A stretch of 64,000 nucleotides of DNA. It comes from Bradyrhizobium sp. U87765 SZCCT0048 (GTDB lineage: Bacteria > Pseudomonadota > Alphaproteobacteria > Rhizobiales > Xanthobacteraceae). This document shows positions 16,526-24,394 of the stretch, piece by piece. Where the stretch lies: the NCBI RefSeq assembly GCF_018131225.1, contig NZ_JAFCMM010000002.1, forward strand, positions 1,133,812 through 1,197,811. The letters run 5' to 3'. The notes beneath the pieces are model-generated. The model had not been told where the DNA came from. It did not search any database and was given only the letters and a program-made list of their open reading frames with translations. A program made the translations under genes and the position numbers. The stretch's first letter is position 1; each line of letters starts with the position of its first letter.

Positions 16526-17836
16526 ATGGACCTGAATGCGTTCTACGAGATGCTGCAGGGTGCATTTCGGTCGGTCGGGGCCGAGGTCACCTCGCCCTGG
16601 TTCTATACCCAGCTCGGCCTGATCATGGCAGCGGCCGGCCTCTCCCTGGGGCTCGCAGCGGCGCTGCGTGCGCGGGTCGACGTCACCTCGGTGGCAATGG
16701 GCTGGCCGACGCCGTTGCGGCTGATGGTCCGGGTGCTGCTGCAGAGCACGACCACCGCGTTCTTCGCCGTCATCACTCTGGTCATACGCCTCGTCATGGT
16801 GGCGATGACCTGGCCGAGCCGCAGCTATCTGCTGATCACGGCGGCGAGCCTCGCCTTCGCCTGGCTGATCATCCGCCTCGCCACCAGCGTCATCCGCAAC
16901 GAGTTCGCCGTGCGCCTGCTGTCGGTGTCGGCATGGGCGGTCGCCGCGCTCAGCATCATCGGCCTGCTCGACCAGACCCTCGACGCGCTGGATTCGGTCG
17001 CCGTCGTGCTCGGCGGTATCCGCGTGTCGCCGCTGCTGGTGATCAAGACCACGGTGGCGATGGCGGTGGCGCTGTGGCTCGCCAGCATCGTCAGCAAATT
17101 CCTCGAGAGCCGCATCAACAGCGCCAAGGACCTGACGCCGTCGCTGCAGGTGCTGCTGGTCAAGATGGTGCGGTTGCTGCTGATCGTCATCGCGATCGCG
17201 GTGGTGCTGTCGGCGGTCGGCATCAACCTGTCTTCGCTGGCGATCTTCTCCGGCGCGGTCGGCGTCGGCCTCGGCTTCGGCCTGCAAAAGATCGTCGCGA
17301 ATTTCGTCAGCGGCATCATCCTGCTGGCCGACAAGTCGGTGAAGCCGGGCGACCTGATCACCGTCGGCGAGAATTTCGGGCGCATCAGCGCCATGAACAC
17401 CCGCTACATCTCGGTGGCGGCCGGCGACGGCCGCGAATTCCTCATCCCCAACGAGGATCTCGTCACCCAGAAGGTGACGAACTGGACCTACACCGACAAG
17501 AACACGCTGGTGAAGGTCAAATTCCGCACCAACTACGACGCCGATCCGCGCGCCGTATGCAAGCTCGCGGTCGAGATCGCCTCCGAAACGCCGCGCGTCA
17601 CCAAGCTCAAGCCGCCGACCTGCCTGATCAACGAGTTCGCCGAGTACGGCATGAACTTCTCGCTGACTTTCTGGATCGCCGATCCCGATGCCGGCATGGA
17701 CAACGTGCGCAGCGACGTCATGCTGTCGCTGTGGGACGCCTTCAAGCGCGAGGGCATCCGCGTGCCCTACCCGGTGCGCGACATCCGCGTGCGCGGCGCG
17801 CTGCCTGTCGACGCCACGCTCGAACAGCCGAACTGA
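16526..17836 (+). CDS. Mechanosensitive ion channel of the MscS family
   Basis: This protein of about 436 residues has several N-terminal membrane segments, then the MscS core. The pore helix reads SSLAIFSGAVGVGLGFGLQKIVANFVSGIILL, followed by DKSVKPGDLITVGENFGRISAMNTRYISV and GREFLIPNEDLVTQKVTNWTY of the beta domain. It would open under membrane tension to release solutes. ATG 16526 has CAAGG five bases before it; a TTG at 16505 or ATG 16424 would extend it. It ends four bases before sfsA. An antisense frame of about 600 codons across this gene is a shadow of high GC. Confidence 0.9.
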   Translation: MDLNAFYEMLQGAFRSVGAEVTSPWFYTQLGLIMAAAGLSLGLAAALRARVDVTSVAMGWPTPLRLMVRVLLQSTTTAFFAVITLVIRLVMVAMTWPSRSYLLITAASLAFAWLIIRLATSVIRNEFAVRLLSVSAWAVAALSIIGLLDQTLDALDSVAVVLGGIRVSPLLVIKTTVAMAVALWLASIVSKFLESRINSAKDLTPSLQVLLVKMVRLLLIVIAIAVVLSAVGINLSSLAIFSGAVGVGLGFGLQKIVANFVSGIILLADKSVKPGDLITVGENFGRISAMNTRYISVAAGDGREFLIPNEDLVTQKVTNWTYTDKNTLVKVKFRTNYDADPRAVCKLAVEIASETPRVTKLKPPTCLINEFAEYGMNFSLTFWIADPDAGMDNVRSDVMLSLWDAFKREGIRVPYPVRDIRVRGALPVDATLEQPN

Positions 17837-17840
17837 CGCG

Positions 17841-18554
17841 ATGCGCTTCACCGACGAACTGGTGCCGGCCACCCTGATCCGGCGCTACAAGCGCTTCCTC
17901 GCCGATGTCGAACTTTCCGACGGCAGCATCATCACCGCCCATGTCGCCAACCCCGGCGCGATGACCGGACTGCAGGCAGCCGGCGCGCGGGTGTGGCTGT
18001 CGAAATCCCCCAGCAAGACGCGCAAGCTGCCGTATTCATGGGAACTGGTCGAGGCCGACTTCGGCGCCGGCCCGGAGCTGGTCGGCGTCAACACCGGCCA
18101 TCCCAACACCATCGTCGCCGAAGCCCTCGCGGCGGGAACGATCCCCGAGCTCGCGGGCTATGCGACCGTTCGCCGCGAGGTGAAGTACGGCCAGAATTCG
18201 CGGGTCGATTTCCTGCTTGAGGATCCGGCGCGGCCGCCCTGTTATGTCGAGGTCAAGAACGTCCACCTGATGCGCCAGCCCGGCCTCGCCGAGTTCCCGG
18301 ACTCGGTCACGGCCCGCGGCGCCAAGCACCTGGACGAACTCGCGACCCTGAGCACGCAGGGCATCCGCGCCGTGATGTTTTACGTGATCCAGATGGGGTC
18401 GGCGACGGCCTTCACCCTCGCGCGGGACATCGATCCGGCCTATGGCCGGGCGTTCGACCGGGCCCGCGCCGCAGGCATCGAGGCCCTGGCCTATGTCTGC
18501 GCCCTCCGGCGCGACGAAATCGTGCTCGAACGGCCGGTTCCGCTGCGGCCCTGA
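17841..18554 (+). CDS. sfsA: DNA-binding protein SfsA (sugar fermentation stimulation family)
   Basis: This 237-residue protein matches SfsA throughout: LVPATLIRRYKRFLADVELSDG, AHVANPGAMTGL, LSKSPSKTRKLPYSWELVE, GVNTGHPNTIVAEAL, NSRVDFLLED, YVEVKNVHLM and FPDSVTARGAKHLDEL. The fold contains a PD-(D/E)xK-like nuclease core (VDFLL...YVEVKNV) and an OB-like N-terminus. E. coli SfsA binds DNA and stimulates maltose genes; a nuclease role has been suggested from the fold. It starts four bases after the channel gene and precedes map, a chromosomal arrangement I recall from related genomes. Confidence 0.95.
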   Translation: MRFTDELVPATLIRRYKRFLADVELSDGSIITAHVANPGAMTGLQAAGARVWLSKSPSKTRKLPYSWELVEADFGAGPELVGVNTGHPNTIVAEALAAGTIPELAGYATVRREVKYGQNSRVDFLLEDPARPPCYVEVKNVHLMRQPGLAEFPDSVTARGAKHLDELATLSTQGIRAVMFYVIQMGSATAFTLARDIDPAYGRAFDRARAAGIEALAYVCALRRDEIVLERPVPLRP

Positions 18555-18721
18555 CGGCGGCGGGAGGCGACGGGTGCGGCCCGCGCCCGGCGCAGGGCCG
18601 GCATCCGCCACGGCCCGGCCCGCCGGATCGCTTGCACCCGCCGTTCCATGGCTTAAATTGGGTTCAGCAACGCCCCGCGGGGCACCCCTTCCCCCTCCAC
18701 TCCTGTCGTGAAGAATCCCGG

Positions 18722-19549
18722 ATGAACTACGTTGAAGCCACCGACGTCTCCCTGCGCAAGACCGGCCAGATCAAGCTGTATGGACCGACGGCGTTCGCCG
18801 GCATGCGCAAGGCCGGCGCGCTGGTGGCGCAGTGCCTCGACGAGCTGGTCGCGCTGGTGAAGCCCGGCCTTCCGACCGCGAAGATCGACGACTTCGTCCG
18901 CGAGTTCGCTTTTAGCCATGGCGCGTTCCCCGCGACGCTGATGTACCGCGGCTACCGCTACTCGACCTGCACCTCGATCAATCATGTGGTCTGCCACGGC
19001 ATGCCCGGCGACCGCCTGCTCAAGGAAGGTGACATCGTCAACATCGACGTCACCTTCATCGTCGACGGCTGGTACGGCGACTCCAGCCGGATGTATCCGG
19101 TCGGCTCGATCGCGCGAAAGGCCGAGCGGCTGATCGAGGTCACCTACGAATCGCTGATGCGCGGCATCGCCGCGGTGAAGCCCGGCGCTACCACCGGCGA
19201 CATCGGTCATGCGATCCAGAGCTTCGTCGAGCCGCAGCAGATGAGCGTGGTGCGCGATTTCTGCGGGCACGGTCTCGGCCGCCTGTTCCACGACGAGCCC
19301 AACATCATCCATGTCGGCCGTCCCGGCGAAGGCGTCGTGCTCAAGCCCGGCATGCTGTTCACCATCGAGCCGATGATCAACCTCGGCAAGCCGCACGTCA
19401 AAATCCTGTCCGATGGCTGGACCGCGGTGACACGCGACCGCTCGCTGTCGGCGCAATTCGAGCACTCCGTCGGCGTCACCGCGACCGGGGTCGAGATCTT
19501 CACGCTATCGCCGAACAAGGTCGACAAGCCGCCGTTCGTCGCAGCCTGA
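18722..19549 (+). CDS. map: Type I methionine aminopeptidase
   Basis: This 275-residue enzyme removes the initiator Met from new proteins. The five metal ligands are visible: Asp in VNIDVTFIVDGWYGDSSRM (two), His in DFCGHGLGRLFH, Glu in LFTIEPMINLG and Glu in AQFEHSVGVT. The substrate-pocket His is in INHVVCHGMPGD. ATG 18722 opens MNYVEATDVSLRKTGQIKLYG; the length agrees with class Ia without an N-terminal zinc extension. It lies downstream of sfsA. In relatives radC commonly follows map, but here about 10 kb of other genes separates them. Confidence 0.96.
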   Translation: MNYVEATDVSLRKTGQIKLYGPTAFAGMRKAGALVAQCLDELVALVKPGLPTAKIDDFVREFAFSHGAFPATLMYRGYRYSTCTSINHVVCHGMPGDRLLKEGDIVNIDVTFIVDGWYGDSSRMYPVGSIARKAERLIEVTYESLMRGIAAVKPGATTGDIGHAIQSFVEPQQMSVVRDFCGHGLGRLFHDEPNIIHVGRPGEGVVLKPGMLFTIEPMINLGKPHVKILSDGWTAVTRDRSLSAQFEHSVGVTATGVEIFTLSPNKVDKPPFVAA

Positions 19550-19586
19550 GCGGCCGCACGGACCGCTCTGGCCGAGCCGGGCGCGA

Positions 19587-20081
19587 TCAGCGATCGCGCC
19601 CCAGCATCAGCACCGCCACGAACGCGATCGCCGCGCCGAGCGATGCGAGCGTGCGCACGTGGTTCCAGAACGTCCACGTCCTGAGATAGTCGGCCCATAG
19701 CGCCAGCGCCGCCGCGCCACCCGCCGGCGCCGCGGCGAGCGCGTCGTTGAGCGGCACGTTACACACCATTGTCACGCCGACACAGCCGATCAGGTAGAGC
19801 ACAGCTGCGGCCAGCAGCAGCAGGCCGTCGACCTGCCCCCAACTGCCCCAGGACGCGAGCGCAAGCGCGAGGCAGAGACCACCGGTGCCGAGGAAGGCCA
19901 GCATGAAGAGCGGGTTGATCACCGTCACATTGATCGCGTTCATCGCCGCCATGCCCTGATCGGGCGCAAGACGGCCGAGCGCGGCCATCACGAAGGTGGA
20001 GAAGGCGAAGAAGATGCCGGCGACGAGCCCACTGCCGATCGCCGCAGCGAAGGTCCCGGCCACGAGCGCGCGCTCAAGCAT
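19587..20081 (-). CDS. DUF1772 membrane protein (anthrone oxygenase-like)
   Basis: This 164-residue protein has four hydrophobic segments. The DUF1772 pattern is present: GSGLVAGIFFAFSTFVMAALGRL, AMNAINVTVINPLFM, TMVCNVPLNDALAA and WNHVRTLASLGAAIAF. Some fungal relatives are described as anthrone oxygenases, but most bacterial members have no known function. The start overlaps the end of the NmrA-like gene by eight bases, so the two form an operon, probably under the divergent TetR regulator. Confidence 0.82.
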   Translation of the reverse strand: MLERALVAGTFAAAIGSGLVAGIFFAFSTFVMAALGRLAPDQGMAAMNAINVTVINPLFMLAFLGTGGLCLALALASWGSWGQVDGLLLLAAAVLYLIGCVGVTMVCNVPLNDALAAAPAGGAAALALWADYLRTWTFWNHVRTLASLGAAIAFVAVLMLGRDR

Positions 20082-20916
20082 GACGGCCTCCCCACACGCC
20101 GGTGGTGGCGGTGCGCCGGACGTAGTCTGAGAAGTCCCGTGGCGGCCGGCCGAGCGCCTGCATCACACCATCCCCCAGCGGGACGTTGCGGCCATCGAGC
20201 ACGGTCGTGAACAGGTACATGATCAGGTCGGCATATCCCGGCGGCAGCGGCACCTGCGCGAGCGCCGCGCGGTAGACGTCCGGCGCCACCGTGGCAAATC
20301 GGATATCCCGCCCGGTGACGCCCGCGATCTCGCCGACAGCGTCGGCGAAGGTCAGGGCGCGCGGCCCGGTGATGTCGTAGAGCCTGCCGACGTGCCCTGC
20401 ACCAGTCAGCGCATCGACCGCGATTTCGGCGATGTCCTCGACGTCGACGAACGGCTCCGCCGCGAGGCCCGCCGGCAGCACCACCTCGCCATCGACGATC
20501 GGCTCGCACAGGAAGGACTCGCTGAAGTTCTGGCAGAACCAGCTCGCGCGCAGGATCGTCCACTCGCAGGACACACCGCGCAGCGCGTCCTCGGCCATCA
20601 CCGCCTCGGGTTCGCCGCGGCCCGACAGCAGCACCAGCCGGCGCACGTCCGCCGCCAGCGCTTCGGCGAAAAACGCCTGTACGGTCTCGAGCGCCCCCGG
20701 CATCGCGAGATCGGGCTGATAACTGACATAGACGGCATTGATGCCGGCAAGCGCCGGACGCCAGGTGTCGCGGTCCTCCCAGTCGAACGGCGGGTCGTAG
20801 GCCCGCGAGCCGGCCCGCACTCCATGACCGGCGGCCTGCAGCCGCGCAACGATTCGCCGGCCGGTTTTTCCCGTCGCGCCCAGAACCAGGGTGGATGTCC
20901 CGGAATGCTTTGCCAT
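20074..20916 (-). CDS. NmrA-like NAD(P)-binding protein (atypical SDR)
   Basis: This 280-residue protein starts TLVLGATGKTGRRIVARLQAAGH, a GxxGxxG Rossmann dinucleotide site. It continues with VYVSYQPDLAMPGALETVQAFFAEALAADVRRLVLLSGRGEPEA and ILRASWFCQNFSE, the pattern of NmrA/quinone-reductase-like atypical SDRs. Such proteins sense or reduce quinones or act as redox sensors. It lies upstream of the DUF1772 gene and is divergent from a TetR regulator across 78 bases with overlapping palindromes. Expression is therefore probably repressor-controlled. The substrate is unknown. Confidence 0.85.
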   Translation of the reverse strand: MAKHSGTSTLVLGATGKTGRRIVARLQAAGHGVRAGSRAYDPPFDWEDRDTWRPALAGINAVYVSYQPDLAMPGALETVQAFFAEALAADVRRLVLLSGRGEPEAVMAEDALRGVSCEWTILRASWFCQNFSESFLCEPIVDGEVVLPAGLAAEPFVDVEDIAEIAVDALTGAGHVGRLYDITGPRALTFADAVGEIAGVTGRDIRFATVAPDVYRAALAQVPLPPGYADLIMYLFTTVLDGRNVPLGDGVMQALGRPPRDFSDYVRRTATTGVWGGRHA

Positions 20917-20936
20917 TTGTCCGCCCTCGACATAAG

Positions 20937-20964
20937 GTGAGAAGTCCTCACTTTCTAAAAGTGA
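20937..20964. promoter_or_regulatory. Overlapping palindromes between the NmrA-like and TetR genes (candidate TetR operator)
   Basis: GTGAG-N5-CTCAC (20937-20951) overlaps the perfect inverted repeat TCACTTT-CTA-AAAGTGA (20948-20964). They lie between divergent starts at 20916 and 20995, where a local repressor would be expected to bind. Confidence 0.6.
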
Positions 20965-20994
20965 TAAACACTCATCTTTTGCGAGTCAAGCGGG

Positions 20995-21645
20995 ATGCCC
21001 AGGCCACGACGCGCCCCGGACCGGGCCGATACAGAAGCGCAGGCGGATCCACCCGTGCGCAGCCTCGCCCAGCAGCGCAGCCGCGACCGGCGCGACCTCA
21101 TCCTCGCGGTTGCGTCGGATCTGATCGCCGGCCACGGCAGCGATGCGATGAAGATGAGCGAGGTCGCGCAGCGCGCCGGCATCTCGATCGGCTCGCTGTA
21201 CCAGTACTTTCCCGACAAGCGCGCCATCATCCGCGCCCTCGCCGAGCGCACCCACGCCGAGAGCCGGACGTGCATCGAGGCCGCGCTCCTGAATGTCGAC
21301 GATCTCGAGGCCCTGCAAACCGCGTTCGCCGGGCTGATCGATCAGTACTATGCGCTGTTTCTCGCCGAGCCCGTGATGCGCGACATCTGGTCAGGCACCC
21401 AGGCCGATCCGGAGCTCCGCACGCTGGAGCTTGCCGAGAGCCGCGCCTGCGCGGCGCTGCTCGGCGCCATCCTGGCGCGCATCCATCCGGCGGTGCCGCG
21501 CCCGCGCATCGACGCCACCGCACTCATGGTCTGGCAACTGGGCGAAGCGGCGATGCGGCTTGCGATCTCGCTGGAGCCTGCGGAAGGCAGCGAAGTGGTC
21601 GAGGCCTACAAGCGCATGACCCGCCACACGCTGGCGCAGCCTTGA
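20995..21645 (+). CDS. TetR/AcrR-family regulator
   Basis: This 216-residue regulator has an N-terminal helix-turn-helix around residues 22-68 (RRDLILAVASDLIAGHGSDAMKMSEVAQRAGISIGSLYQYFPDKRAIIRALAER). The rest is a helical ligand domain without recognisable specificity. It is divergent from the NmrA-like/DUF1772 pair and palindromes lie in the gap, so it most likely represses that pair and itself. The start at 20995 follows shortly after the operator. An earlier start is unlikely because it would run into the palindromes. Confidence 0.9.
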   Translation: MPRPRRAPDRADTEAQADPPVRSLAQQRSRDRRDLILAVASDLIAGHGSDAMKMSEVAQRAGISIGSLYQYFPDKRAIIRALAERTHAESRTCIEAALLNVDDLEALQTAFAGLIDQYYALFLAEPVMRDIWSGTQADPELRTLELAESRACAALLGAILARIHPAVPRPRIDATALMVWQLGEAAMRLAISLEPAEGSEVVEAYKRMTRHTLAQP

Positions 21646-21666
21646 TGTACGCCGCGCGTTGAGGCG

Positions 21667-22293
21667 TCAGGCACCGACGGCCGGCGCAACAGCGCCGATC
21701 AACGCCGGCCACGCCGCCAGCGCGGCGCGGGCAATCGCCTCGAGTTCACGCCGGCTGGCGCCGTCGCGCGCCTGGATCGACATGCCCTGCTGCACCGTGA
21801 CGTAGTATTGCGCGATCGCCGCGATGTCGGCCGTCGGCACGATCTCGCCGTCCACAATGCCTTGCTGAAGCCGCTCCTTGAGGCCCGTCACCGCTTCCGC
21901 GCGCATGGCGATCAGCGTCTGGCGCACCCTGTCGGAGTGCTCCGCCGGGTGCAGCGCCGACAGCACGATGAGACAGCCCGGCGGCTTGCTGCGCCGTGTG
22001 AACACCCGCGCCGTCGACATCAGATAGCTCTCGACCGCCGCGAACGCCGTCGGCGCGGCGGGCACGCCGCCCCAGATCTCCTCGCCTTCGGTGGCGCTGT
22101 AATGCCGGAGCGCGTCGCGGAACAGCTCCTCCTTGCTGCCGAACGCCGCATAGAGGCTCGGCGAGGCGATTCCCATCGCCTGCGTGAGGTCGGTCATCGA
22201 CGTGCCCTCATAACCCTTGCGCCAGAACACCTCCATCGCACGGGTCAGGGCCGCCTCCTTGTCGAAAGCTCTGGGACGGCCACGTTCGGCCAT
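21667..22293 (-). CDS. TetR-family regulator next to an SDR gene
   Basis: This 208-residue protein begins GRPRAFDKEAALTRAMEVFWRKGYEGTSMTDLTQAMGIASPSLYAAFGSKEELFRDALRHY, a textbook TetR DNA-binding domain. The C-terminal part resembles YcdC/AcrR-like TetR_C domains (GCLIVLSALHPAEHSDRVRQTL). It faces away from the SDR/MFS genes across 109 bases that contain two TCGATC-centred motifs. Its target is therefore likely the SDR-transporter operon. It is convergent with the other TetR gene, from which 21 bases separate it. Confidence 0.9.
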   Translation of the reverse strand: MAERGRPRAFDKEAALTRAMEVFWRKGYEGTSMTDLTQAMGIASPSLYAAFGSKEELFRDALRHYSATEGEEIWGGVPAAPTAFAAVESYLMSTARVFTRRSKPPGCLIVLSALHPAEHSDRVRQTLIAMRAEAVTGLKERLQQGIVDGEIVPTADIAAIAQYYVTVQQGMSIQARDGASRRELEAIARAALAAWPALIGAVAPAVGA

Positions 22294-22315
22294 GAGTTCA
22301 TATCCGCCTGATATC

Positions 22316-22383
22316 TGTATCGATCAATAAATAATTCTCTTGACTCGCCGATGCAACCACCTAATTTTGTGTCGATCGATACA
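22316..22383. promoter_or_regulatory. Two TCGATC-centred operator candidates between TetR and SDR genes
   Basis: TGTATCGATCAATAAA (22316-22331) and TGTGTCGATCGATACA (22368-22383) are similar. The second is a palindrome with one mismatched pair. They sit close to the TetR start (22293) and the SDR start (22403), one for each direction. Confidence 0.6.
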
Positions 22384-22402
22384 TAATTCAGGAAAGCTGA
22401 TC

Positions 22403-23146
22403 ATGAGCGGACTTCTTCAAGGCAAACGCGCCCTGGTGACCGGCGCGAGCCGCGGCATCGGCGCCGCCATCGCACGGCGGCTCGCCGCCGACGGCGCGGA
22501 TGTCGCCATCACCTATGAGCGGTCGACGGAGGCCGCCGAGGCAGTGGTTGCCGAGCTCAAGGCCCTCGACCGCCGCGCCCTCGCCATCAAGGCCGACAGC
22601 GCCGATCCCGCCGCGGTGCGCGCCGTCGTGGACCAGGCCGCGCAGGCATTCGGCGGCCTCGACATCCTCGTCAACAACGCCGGCATCTTCCGCGCCGGCT
22701 CCCTGGACGACATCACCCTCGATGACATCGACGCCACGCTGGCGGTGAACGTGCGCGCCGTCATCGTCGCGTCTCAGGCGGCGGCGCGGCACATGGGTGA
22801 CGGCGGCCGCATCATCTCGATCGGCAGCAACCTCGCGAGCCGCGTGCCCGATGCCGGCAAGAGCCTGTACTCGATGAGCAAGTCGGCACTGATCGCCTGG
22901 ACGCAGGGCCTCGCCCGCGACCTCGGCGGCCGGGGCATCACCGTCAATATCGTGCACCCCGGCTCTACCGACACCGACATGAACCCGGCCGCTGGCGCGC
23001 ACGCGGAAGCACAGCGCTCGCGCATGGCGATCCCGCGCTACGGCCGCGCCGAGGATGTCGCTGAGCTGGTAGCCTTCGTCGCCGGTCCCGCCGGGCGCTC
23101 GATCAACGGCGCCGGCCTGACCATCGACGGCGGCGCCAACGCGTGA
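22403..23146 (+). CDS. Short-chain dehydrogenase/reductase
   Basis: This 247-residue classical SDR has the cofactor motif TGASRGIGAAIA, DILVNNAGIF (NNAG), the catalytic Ser in IISIGSNLAS, the YSMSK active-site Tyr/Lys, and IVHPGSTDTDMN. The C-terminus (GAGLTIDGGANA) is typical of the FabG-like branch. It oxidises or reduces an alcohol/ketone with NAD(P)(H). ATG 22403 follows AGGAAAG. Its stop overlaps the GTG of the broken MFS gene by four bases. The divergent TetR gene probably regulates it. Confidence 0.92.
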   Translation: MSGLLQGKRALVTGASRGIGAAIARRLAADGADVAITYERSTEAAEAVVAELKALDRRALAIKADSADPAAVRAVVDQAAQAFGGLDILVNNAGIFRAGSLDDITLDDIDATLAVNVRAVIVASQAAARHMGDGGRIISIGSNLASRVPDAGKSLYSMSKSALIAWTQGLARDLGGRGITVNIVHPGSTDTDMNPAAGAHAEAQRSRMAIPRYGRAEDVAELVAFVAGPAGRSINGAGLTIDGGANA

Positions 23147-24320
23147 GCTCCTGCTCCGCGCCGGCGCCCTGGGTGCTGACGGTCACGCTGATCGTGCTGG
23201 CCGCGGCCACGACCGTGGTTGTCGCCAGCGAGTTCATCGTGGTCGGCCTGCTCCCCCTGCTCGCCCATGACATGGACGTCTCCGTCACAAGCGCGGGCCA
23301 TCTCGTCGGCGCCTTCGCATTGTCGGCGTCGCTGCTCGGCCCGCCGCTGACACTCACCGTCGCGGCGCCCCGCCGCGGCGTATCATGATCGCGACGCTGC
23401 TGCTGTTCGCGCTCACCAATCTCGTCGCCGTGGCATGGCCGACCTTCGCCGTGATGATGACGATGCGGGTCCTGCAGGGGGCGGCATTGCCGGTGTTCAT
23501 CAGTATCGGCGCTGCGATCGTCACCCGGCTCGCACCGCCGGAGCGCAGCGGCCGGGCGCTCGGGCTTGCCAACACCGGCTTCGCGGCCGGCGTGGTGATC
23601 GCCTTGCCCGTCGGCGTCGCACTCGCCGACAACGGCGTGTGGACGGCTTCGTTCGTGGCGCTCGCCGCCTGTGCGTTCATCGCGGCGATCCTCGTTGCCT
23701 GGCTTCTCCCGACCATTCCCGGCACAGGCGCGGCCGCCCCGCGATCATGGCAGTTGCTGCAGACGCCGGTTTTCCAGCTGCATCTCCTGCTGTCGGTCAC
23801 CGTGTTCGCAGCGATGTTCGCGGCCTACGCTTATCTGGCGGTCTGGCTCCAGCAGGTCGCCGGCCTCGGCCCACGTGGCATCGCGCTCGCCCTCGCCGGC
23901 TTTGGCGCCGCCGGTATACTTGGCAACACGGCGGCGGCCTTCGTCGCCGATCGCGCGCCGTTGCGCGCCACATGGGCCGCAACCGCGGCCCTGACTCTGG
24001 CCGTGCTCGGCCTGTCGCTGACCACTCATGCGGGATGGCACGGGCTTCTGCTGGCGGTGTGGGGCACGGCCCAGACCGCGAATGTCGTGCTCTGCCAGGT
24101 GCGCGTCACCCTTGCCGGCCGCGCCTCACCCGCCTTCGCAATGGCGCTGAACATCGCCGCCGCCAATCTCGGCATCGCGCTTGGCGCGCTGGCCGGCGGC
24201 AGCGTGGTCACGCGCTGGGGCATCGATGCCATCGGCTGGGGGCCGCTCGGCCTGCTGTTGCCGGTCACCGCGCTGGCGCTGGCCATCGCGTTGCGGCAGC
24301 CGACATCCATCGCGCGGTAA
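23143..24320 (+). pseudogene. MFS transporter split by a frameshift (DHA1-like efflux protein)
   Basis: Two reading frames make up one MFS protein. The first (GTG 23143 to 23388, 81 residues) has the first two membrane segments (ASEFIVVGLLPLLAHDMDVS, AGHLVGAFALSASLLGPPLTL) and runs into a stop. The second (23385-24320, 311 residues) continues with PRRIMIATLLLFALTNLVAVAWPTF and MRVLQGAALPVFISIGAAIV to the end. A single missing base in the C-run near 23372-23380 would join them. The fragments overlap as ATGA, so coupled synthesis of two halves cannot be excluded, but a true frameshift or sequencing error is simpler. Confidence 0.8.
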
Positions 24321-24394
24321 CGCGGCCTGGTGATCCTGCACGCCGACGTTGACGGGTATCGCCGCGCCCGCGATGACAGGGCGCGGCGGTCACT

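Noticed and set aside
16079..17872. A 597-codon minus-strand frame
   Set aside because: It is antisense to the MscS channel gene and is dominated by Asp/His/Gln/Arg, as expected for the complement of GC-rich coding DNA.
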